Below, one piece after another: positions 60,301 to 64,000 of a stretch of 64,000 nt of DNA (position 1 is the stretch's first letter; every line of letters starts with the position of its first letter). The notes below the pieces were generated by a model. That model was not told where the DNA came from. It searched no databases and worked only from the letters and a program-made list of their open reading frames with translations. Made by a program: the position numbers and the translations under genes. Source of the stretch: Chrysoporthe austroafricana (lineage: Eukaryota; Ascomycota; Sordariomycetes; Diaporthales; Cryphonectriaceae); the NCBI GenBank assembly GCA_001051155.2, contig JYIP02000004.1, positions 3,714,383 to 3,778,382 on the forward strand, in the 5' to 3' direction.

Positions 60301-63208
60301 ATCGATGCCTGCATCTGCTGAGGAACCATCTTGGCTAATTCAGCACAATGATACTCTCGCCAACTTGGCAAAGTCGCTGCACATGGATACTATTGTCGAT
60401 GGAATAAGCAGCACGTTGAGTCATCTGAGAGCCCTTCAGCTACAAAACTCTTCTGCCAGAAACGCTGCACTATCACTACTCGCGGTGACATTGCCGATTC
60501 TCCAACAATACGCTAGCACTTGCCACAGGACGGTGGCAGAGATGGCCGATCTGTACCGTGCCAATAATAAAATGGCGCTGCACCTTGGTAAAGCATTTGT
60601 TGAGATCGCATCTCGAGGCTTCTGCACTCCACAAGAAAAATCCGATGAGACTTCCGGGGAGACTGGCAATCTCGAAAGCGGCACCGGGCTTGGTGACGGT
60701 GAAGGTGCTGAGGACATCAGCAAGGACATCCAACCTGACGAAGATCTCTCGGAGCTGGCTCAAGAGCCCAACAAGGAGAAAGAGGGCGGCATTGAGGACC
60801 AGGAGGACGCCGTGGACATGGGGCAAGAAGAGATGGAAGGCGAGTTGGGCAGTGCAGCTGGAGAAGATGAGAGTGATCAAGGTGACAAGAAGGACGGCGA
60901 AGAGGAAGAAGAAGATATGGACGAGGAAACTGGAGACGTGGATGATCTCGACCCCACTGCCGTTGACGAGAAAATGTGGGATGGTGATGGTGATGGTGAA
61001 GATGCGGACAAGGATCAGAAAGGAGACCAGGCCAAAGGACGGAAGGAAGAAGACGAGCAGGTTGCCGCAGATGAGAACACTGACAGCAAAGATATCCAGC
61101 CTCAAGAGGAGCCGGAGCATGCCAACCGTGAGCCAGAAGAGGAGGCCGGCCCTGAGCAGGACGAGAGTGCCGCACAAGAAGAGCTTAATCGACAAGATCA
61201 GAACGTTGAGGAAAATGAGGCTCTAGCTTTACCAGACGATATGGACATCGATGGCAAGGATGAGGACGAAGAGTCGGCAATATCTGACGACGAATTGGAC
61301 AAACTTTCTGATGTCGGACAAGAGGAGACGGAGGATGCGAAGGAGGGAGCAGAGCAGCATGTTGATGAAGGCGATGGCGAAACGGACGAGATGCAACAAG
61401 GTGACATGGAGGAAGAGATCAATCCCGACAATCCGGACGAAGACATGCAAGGGGAGAACGCTGAGATGGAAGAGCGGGAGCCCGATGCAGACGAGCAGGG
61501 TGCTAATGAAGGGGAGAAGGATGAAGAAAAGCCGCCATTAAACTCGAACGACGACGCTCATGCTGACCCAGACAATGCAGCTCCGAGCGATGTCAAGAGC
61601 GGAGCTGGACAAGATCAGACCGACATGGACGGCCAGGACAACCAGAATTCCCAGTCGAAGGCAGCTCAGCGCGAGCATGGCGAGATGGGGCAGAATGCAG
61701 AGGACCAAGAGACTGCAGCTGGAAATGAAGGTGCCATATCAAGACGGAATGAAGACCAAAACGAATCTGATGAAGCCAACAAGCCGGATGAATCATCACA
61801 GTCGCAGCCTTTCAAGAAGCTTGGCGACGCTCTTGAGAGATGGTACAGGAATCACCAGGACATCAAAGAGGCCATGGACAAACAGGAGGCCCGCCAGAAT
61901 CCAGAAGCAGATATGGCGCAGAAGGAATTCCAGCATCTTCAGGACGAAAAAGACGCTTCTGACGCACAGGCTCTGGGCGCCGCGGCTGAAGATGAAGTGC
62001 AGCCCATCGACGAGTCCATGGCCATCGATGACGAGAGGCCAGATGAGCAGAGCCGGGTGATGCCGCAGCAAAACGATGAGGAGATGATGGATATCGATGA
62101 CGAGGTGGATGGGACGCAACAAGACGAACCTAATGACAAAGAGGTGCCAGAGCGAGACGAGTCGCGGACTGGTGTCGCAACGAGGCGTGGTGTCTTCGAC
62201 AGAGAACTTTCCGAGTCCCCTACAAGAGCCATGGAGACCGAGCAGGAAGAGAAAATTGTTGAGGAAACCTCGACTCAACTTTCAACTACGCACATCTCTG
62301 ACGAAGATCGGCCGCTGAGAGACTACGTCTCGTCTCTGGAGTCTTGGACGAACTTCCAAACCAAAACCCACCCCTTGTCTTTAGCCCTCACTTCTCAGCT
62401 CCGCCTCATCCTCACGCCCTCTCAATCAACCAAACTTTCCGGCTCCTACCGCACTGGTAAGCGACTCAACATTAAGAAGATCATCCCCTACATCGCCTCC
62501 TCCTACAAGCGCGACAAGATCTGGATGCGCCGCGCAATCCCCACCAAGCGCACCTATCAGATCCTCCTCTGTGTCGACGACTCGCGTAGCATGGGCGAGA
62601 CGACCTCTGGCACCATGGCCCTCGAGTCACTTGTCATGGTCTCCCGCGCACTCGCCATGCTCGAGGTCGGCCAGGTCGGCGTCATGGGCTTCGGCGCCGA
62701 CGTCTTCACGGCACACGACCTCACCGCGCCGCTGCTCAACTCCCACGATGCCGGAGCCAAGGTCCTGCAGAACTTCACCTTCGAGCAGGACCGGACCGAC
62801 ATATGCCTGCTCATCAGACAGACGATTGACCAGTTCCGTGCGGCGCGCAACACCAATAGGTCAGGTAGCGGAGAGGACTTGTGGCAGCTTGCCCTGATCC
62901 TCTCTGACGGGCTGACGCCTAGCTCGGCGCACGAGCGGATCCGAAGACTTCTGCGCGAAGCCCTCGAGGAGCGTATCATGGTCGTGTTCATCATCATGGA
63001 CGACTTCAGCACCAAGAAGGGCGACAGCGTGCTGGAGCTCAAGGAAGCAAAATTTGTCAAGGATGCGGACGGCAACAGCAGGGTCGTCATCGAGAGATAT
63101 CTGGACACGTTCCCCTTTCAGTACTACCTCATTGTACATAACCTTGAGGATCTTCCGGGCGCTCTGGCTGGGTTGCTAAGGACCTGGTTCGCAGAGGTCA
63201 ACTCGTGA
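48365..63208 (+). CDS. MDN1: Midasin (Mdn1/Rea1), giant AAA+ ATPase of ribosome assembly
   Basis: A nuclear dynein-like AAA+ machine that strips assembly factors such as Rsa4 and Ytm1 from pre-60S ribosomes (family knowledge). It is a single open frame of 4947 codons, of usual midasin length, starting at the ATG at 48365 (GGCCATGG context). After an N-terminal domain come six AAA+ modules with P-loops GLSGAGKT (about residue 311), GETGIGKT (645), GPTSAGKT (1092), GETGCGKT (1384), GNPGVGKT (1766) and GPSGSGKS (2076). Walker B-like segments such as WVLLDEINLAS, WIVLDELNLAP and WVLLDEMNLAS follow most of them. A long helical linker spans about 2350-4090, then an Asp/Glu-rich region to about 4635. 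The C-terminal MIDAS domain has CVDDSRSMGE (DxSxS, Asp about 4738). All expected parts are intact and no intron is needed. Confidence 0.98.
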   Translation: MANFDVSSQRASLLSDATTVACLPPELLNIIRDQKPTSLLDAVSQAALVPRLTGRIYAHFEPVFADICARWVLNTQRHSCNHNIIAAFARILPFSPQLSVFLDGYLKNLTAEPRSSSKAHLTPSLNLEDTSQSLSGDALLQRLLAVWRLLNFDGKTYATLVSPSQIQGLFSYQFGPVRYLAIRIFCLLLSASDLKLETLIQHHIPGDEPLTGDFDGKLIDYVFLSLFEHTRVEDIHKQILAVRKQTLATPSTLIPPQNLTHLVVNYGKTVLPRPAGAPSTPSSLVTTPTTLRNLENLAKLLQLPSPVLLHGLSGAGKTALVLELARELGMDSGLVTLHLNEQTDAKMLIGLYTTGTKPGSFEWRPGILTTAVREGRWVLIEDLDCAPTEVMSTLLPLIERGELLIPNRGERIRAPSSFRILATVRTSRGMNGQENIPSLLGLRFWQLLPVQSMIHDELQAIIREKYPLLHKFVSDPILKVFERVCLLLSGPALVSGTSSASERPISSRDLFKWCRRLEKIIAATGARTGSEPMTETTYDGMFMEAIDCFASGIKDSRVRDKLILHIGEMMGRSGQRVEHHLTMHIPKLEESETHLTVGRSRLHKTKRPNRVAKSRRPFAPTTHARRLLEQIAVAVDLKEPVLLVGETGIGKTTVVQQLSESLGHKLIAVNLSQQSEVGDLLGGFKPINVRNLAVPLKEDFEDLFASTGISQQKNQKYLDSIGKNIAKGRWTNVAKLWKQAPLIFDDILKKKVIEEQNRERERESGQPAKRRKTESSLQSLLDLKPRWEKFSRSLEQFEIQLSGGSGGFAFAFVEGNIIKAVRNGDWVLLDEINLASPDTLESIADLLQSGPDARPSILLSETGEIERIQAHPNFRIFGAMNPATDVGKKDLPLGLRSRFTELYVASPDKDFKDLVVIIKSYLSGQNSRIDQAADKVANLYMRIKELSEAKALVDGANEVPHFSLRTLTRVLTYVNDVAPFYGLERSLYEGFCMGFLTLLSRDSEKLVMPLITEHLFGKESSRLLSKPPKYPNDGREYVKFTDKDDNRVYWLLKGPQPPKERTDYIRTPYVERNLLNLVRATSTRRFPILIQGPTSAGKTSMIEYLAEYSGNKFVRINNHEHTDLQEYLGTYISGSDGKLKFQEGLLVQAMRQGHWIVLDELNLAPTDILEALNRLLDDNRELLIPETQEIVRPHENFMLFATQNPPGLYGGRKVLSRAFRNRFLELHYDDIPEDELEHILQKRSINTAPSDCRRIVSVYKELSRLRQTSRVFEQKDSFATLRDLFRWALRDAETREDIANNGFMLLAERVRNDEERVAVKEVIETVFKVKIDPDQLFGDKFSRVMRQSSLKNNTQGVVWTHAMKRLYVLVSQALQNNEPVLLVGETGCGKTTICQLLAEAVGKQLHIVNAHQNTETGDLIGSQRPVRNRGVIMEALKHSLGEVFQQLGQSVEGSIDELLARYHSLSADDLDRFPEALKQIVHAHEARCKALFEWSDGSLVQAMKSAHYFLLDEISLADDSVLERLNSVLEPGRTLLLAEKGTDDSHVQAADGFQFFATMNPGGDFGKKELSPALRNRFTEIWVPPLSNRQDILDIVADKLKPQFKPFAHIIVDFSYWFGKACRSSTATAFSIRDILVWVNFVNHTEHMPPVLALLHGAATVFIDTLGANPSALLALDPKTMDEQRQRCLYKLNELLGSEIDLATAYRKEPQLMIGGDVVQIGDFSVARLSGGQDAADFAFDAPTTKVNLMRVIRALSVHKPILLEGNPGVGKTTLVSALAKACGQPLTRINLSDQTDLMDLFGTDVPVEGAEAGNFAWRDAPFLQAMQKGEWVLLDEMNLASQSVLEGLNACLDHRGEVYVSELDQVFKCHPDFKLFAAQNPHSQGGGRKGLPSSFVNRFIVVYADVFTEQDLMLIAGKRHANVSSETIQRMIRFVSSLDYETSIRKSFGSHGSPWEFNLRDSLRWLELLASKDSLLASAKASDFLDIIVAQRFRSAADRQHIVRLFAETFGVPPQSHSLYHSLSPSVCQVGLAMVERNALLQPNRFPAIDAIPRLAEIESVLICVKQNLPCILVGPSGSGKSSLLSHVAASVGSELVTFPLNADVDAMDLVGGFEQSDPLRELRSGLDDLHEALLEFTLLQLPQVPSETSLSLLSLLVSHETEDDLIRTTAIIQDFASEVPADSVLGQRLSRAFDLLHAPRTLPNPRFEWLDGVIVRAMEAGKWLVLDNANLCSASVLDRLNSLLERPNGFLSINEHTGPDGEPRVIKPHPDFRIFLTMDPRYGELSRAMRNRSVEIYLDVIQMKSEGHLSRITGIEATLDRYGVAMRLARRSSVNGMIDVAALALDNLSLGDSTLLPRYEKALNSLLTFQDANAVQISRDVSAVVSYISSQKAATIRQAVLQLYSSASREMSGNETLSAIQPLHTLHTPPLITIMEKMQPDAAEWLGTCYEYFLEIQCAQQAMHLQTRTADRTKPSSSNRLQRSLVSGNVASVSKDSTVNAAGFLDSIIQLVEGYIESTLRSSEFNTSAKSTIRALLHYWWRTFTLVTDSFFEEAKFQAHLKQGMDLFQTIAAQPHGNQATQVVTSVLNNIQDAFTIGFKLTTGLSMETLWQLLRWTPISDEITFSAVQDMEKLACRFDAIKWKSSASVADLSKAISSLAEAYSVVRGNAEAAGDLLQALQCEVDRLESSMDESHVVAPFFEAEFEVLRQSLVVHRASRKLSAFTDLQEIVVLANVSTLSQMRLHSMDNSQKLLHSLGYVLGQTSTSYPWSGRLISSLIHKYESTSTASLHSLMSLETELPAMGRLLAGSSEAMSADPVACLNQLLWHLMREVFGALCLLENFISLYEQLSRNVGTVLVKADGLAFDGQASAAFRSDIPSHLRLVVEQHFIPAVIALVASEKSTAQKAGLSSIAWAHFAVGCIKLYVPDKIFDPHLRAQTERDYHEDLLMTLRRKWQSLCAFESAFTGQDFNLRSELLRQEISDLGEPPSAAVTIYRGPSTNLVRLQGEFSNVLNAVVKSDILSAIYQYIASPSEAGVQEVQLIQDNILHLIERLTTRFPTYEDLMVPLVTILRSLQVGLSLSTVRDPLHESDSQSAWLLNVTPLLGGSLLNSETSPPLQSLDFLSYVGILVGIEGIESLSSHLRGKLAASLHYFYEEWSKKLDEDKRQEAAKNSLYRYKGDLEDEEEVDQQNFNELFPDYETEDATNSSSARDAGHAARSLAMKLAERHEKIFLRSQDSLQGLVNLCKAVGRKVSTGTSDLTNLDAVRDRALLPTALLVLDEKLDNFNSSTTSTSYNFYTSSNLLEARRLVSLVHSIRLRFRALQAIDEIAHLQPLTDVLGACDHVLQLSHTDPLAKIINHVEKLHAFAYEWQFGGWASHVHGALDLYNKLTEMIVSWRRLELSTWAKLFDQEIDKCQSDAKSWWFVAYHAAIAIPMSKLELGHDLKDYTIQLMSDLEMFFSEAVLGEFHSRLQLLRQLNQQVRLLTMDYEALGVIHNAILNFISMYGRYEVKVTETIQKGRTSIEKNMKDVLLLASWKDTNIAALRESARKSHQQLFKLVRKFRAVLGQPVRLVIDQGLPDEQYSSQKIAEEPDLLVPHANEVAVSVCQQLIPGWSEDAHTKRLSNAGRIISIMAKASQLPETSIHAADIIDTFVSDTKSAMASLSKETPAFLTDENKDQVKHLKARKVRLFEETVKAIRTMGFTRNLNETHLRNQKQLAAVLAKLRHLPSAQDSGLAEAEYYFHKVLDLAPMFRNAMHDHHGDLTNETVRRSTGYMEGILHVLIQQHQRLADNCHLLQSLDAGLNNLQALISSSQSDTLTIMRQRSNHDRVLRWLNPVLGFGLHLLDVHARLGRLDNSAIHLVLQDWLTGFTKLQSRFESSQMLPDGFVTNTQLRLRDELEEKLASFEAALQLLESERPDLAFVFQQLQLWVSVTVSDDHKIMKLNDAQEFFDVALNLSKLVLDAVQKFQKAAASMPASAEEPSWLIQHNDTLANLAKSLHMDTIVDGISSTLSHLRALQLQNSSARNAALSLLAVTLPILQQYASTCHRTVAEMADLYRANNKMALHLGKAFVEIASRGFCTPQEKSDETSGETGNLESGTGLGDGEGAEDISKDIQPDEDLSELAQEPNKEKEGGIEDQEDAVDMGQEEMEGELGSAAGEDESDQGDKKDGEEEEEDMDEETGDVDDLDPTAVDEKMWDGDGDGEDADKDQKGDQAKGRKEEDEQVAADENTDSKDIQPQEEPEHANREPEEEAGPEQDESAAQEELNRQDQNVEENEALALPDDMDIDGKDEDEESAISDDELDKLSDVGQEETEDAKEGAEQHVDEGDGETDEMQQGDMEEEINPDNPDEDMQGENAEMEEREPDADEQGANEGEKDEEKPPLNSNDDAHADPDNAAPSDVKSGAGQDQTDMDGQDNQNSQSKAAQREHGEMGQNAEDQETAAGNEGAISRRNEDQNESDEANKPDESSQSQPFKKLGDALERWYRNHQDIKEAMDKQEARQNPEADMAQKEFQHLQDEKDASDAQALGAAAEDEVQPIDESMAIDDERPDEQSRVMPQQNDEEMMDIDDEVDGTQQDEPNDKEVPERDESRTGVATRRGVFDRELSESPTRAMETEQEEKIVEETSTQLSTTHISDEDRPLRDYVSSLESWTNFQTKTHPLSLALTSQLRLILTPSQSTKLSGSYRTGKRLNIKKIIPYIASSYKRDKIWMRRAIPTKRTYQILLCVDDSRSMGETTSGTMALESLVMVSRALAMLEVGQVGVMGFGADVFTAHDLTAPLLNSHDAGAKVLQNFTFEQDRTDICLLIRQTIDQFRAARNTNRSGSGEDLWQLALILSDGLTPSSAHERIRRLLREALEERIMVVFIIMDDFSTKKGDSVLELKEAKFVKDADGNSRVVIERYLDTFPFQYYLIVHNLEDLPGALAGLLRTWFAEVNS

Positions 63209-64000
63209 TCTATTCTCTTTTGTTCCTCAGCATTGGCGTGTGGATCGCATGATCGGCATTTATTGTTTTGTACTTGGCATTAAGAGAGATGGCTGAATAA
63301 AATTTGGATTCCAATGCTTCATAATGCATTCATACATTCTTTTGTCTCTGGCTGTCTGAAAAAGACATTCTCAGATTGTTCTCACAAGAGATGTCCTGGG
63401 AGACTACCTAAGTAACCTGTCAATCGAGGCCATTCACAAATTGAAAACCCGTATTATCAAGCTTGACACCTTAAGTACCACTTGATCAAGCTCGGCCCAA
63501 CCACCGGTGTAGCCAGCATCGCTAAGCGTAAGTTCACCTCATCTACCAGCGCGCCCCAGAAACAATCTCGGATGCTCCAGTGGCATCGACGTCTAGAGTT
63601 CTCAGATGTCTAGCCTATAAGCTCCTCATCGACTCTTAGTACCTACCCGCGCTCGCAGTCCAAGCAGGCTTGCCATGAGACGGCGGGCGGAGAACCATCG
63701 GGCCTCTTCCCTGGTGAGCTTTGGCGGCGCTTGAAGGCGTGGCTGCTGCGTACTTTGGTTCTCATGCGAAGCGCTCGAGCCTTATTAAACTCAACGGCAA
63801 TGCTGCCGAAGATATCGGCATGGTTAATGAGCGCTGAGATACTAAGCCAGGAAGGGACCCTCGGTGCGGAGTACGCTGGCCTCTCAAGTCGGGTCAAGAG
63901 TGAGGCTCCGTGGCAGCTTCTTGTATATCATGCATTTGTTGCGGTGAATCATTCCATACAATGAACGAAGTGTGTCGATACGGATGGCTCCGGCCATAAG
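63209..64000. other. MDN1 3' flank and unassigned right edge
   Basis: About 790 bp follow the midasin stop. The first 100 contain a polyadenylation-like word, listed separately. On the minus strand a frame open from the edge to a stop at 63886-63884 could be the end of a gene lying to the right, but its 38 codons match nothing I recognise. No other gene is seen. Confidence 0.35.
63296..63301 (+). terminator. Candidate polyadenylation signal for MDN1
   Basis: AATAAA lies 88 nt after the midasin stop codon, a normal distance for a fungal 3' UTR. Fungal signals are loose, so this is a candidate only. Confidence 0.4.

Noticed and set aside
60476..61195. 239-codon hydrophobic minus-strand frame that looks membrane-like
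   Set aside because: It is the reverse complement of the Asp/Glu-rich midasin region, which reads as Leu/Phe/Ile/Val by codon complementarity.
23167..63208. Possible metabolic or defence gene cluster around the cupin and CLC genes
   Set aside because: Neighbours are conserved single-copy housekeeping families with no backbone enzymes, transporters or regulators of a cluster.
63884..64000. Minus-strand frame open from the right edge (38 codons)
   Set aside because: It is too short to identify and has no splice or motif support; it could be the end of a gene outside the window.

Overview
The window reads as chromosomal DNA of a filamentous ascomycete (Pezizomycotina, probably a Sordariomycete). 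The evidence is short introns of about 44-180 nt with GTRNGY donors, CTAAC/CTGAC branch sites and YAG acceptors, closely spaced conserved eukaryotic genes, GC-rich spacers with long G runs, and pyrimidine-rich tracts upstream of genes. I see no transposon, CRISPR array, rRNA, convincing tRNA, prophage or secondary-metabolite cluster. Exon-intron structures were rebuilt by eye by joining reading frames at splice sites; most give a protein of the length and motif order expected for its family.

Layout. 1-1037 (-): start of MED15, running off the left edge. 1038-8196: a 7.2 kb gene-free divergent spacer. 8197-10164 (+): aspartyl aminopeptidase (M18). 10641-~11439 (-): small Smaug/Vts1-type SAM protein. 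12721-15954 (-): tRNA exportin (Los1/XPOT). 17011-18804 (-): FACT subunit Pob3. 19285-22094 (-): Swc2/Vps72. 22586-23367 (-): cupin protein. 24246-26325 (-): neurochondrin-family protein. 26838-29805 (+): CLC chloride transporter. 30085-32973 (-): DNA ligase I. 33779-35261 (-): pyruvate dehydrogenase E1 alpha. 36267-38495 (-): Cdc4/FBXW7-like F-box WD40 protein. 38496-41941: a 3.4 kb spacer. 41942-43234 (-): ZIP-family zinc transporter. 43872-45362 (+): histone acetyltransferase Hat1. 46013-46944 (+): CTD kinase gamma subunit Ctk3. 47434-48046 (-): mitochondrial ribosomal protein L7/L12. 48365-63208 (+): midasin (Mdn1/Rea1), a single 4947-codon exon. 63209-64000: midasin 3' flank and an unassigned edge.

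The genes are almost all housekeeping and do not form an operon or cluster. Several serve RNA polymerase II transcription and chromatin (MED15, POB3, SWC2, HAT1, CTK3); others serve RNA export, ribosome assembly and mitochondrial translation (XPOT, MDN1, MRPL12), DNA replication (LIG1), SCF ubiquitylation and ion transport. Three divergent pairs share short spacers and may use bidirectional promoters: neurochondrin/CLC, ZIP/HAT1 and MRPL12/MDN1.

I did not find a new multi-gene system. The observations most worth checking are a glutamine at the expected proton-glutamate position of the CLC transporter, a small Cys-rich SAM protein with an unresolved 5' end, two in-frame starts in the aminopeptidase that could give mitochondrial and cytosolic forms, a GC-AG intron in HAT1, a PIP box split by an intron in DNA ligase I, introns in POB3 and neurochondrin that stay open when retained, a possible C/D snoRNA after HAT1, and the two unusually long spacers.
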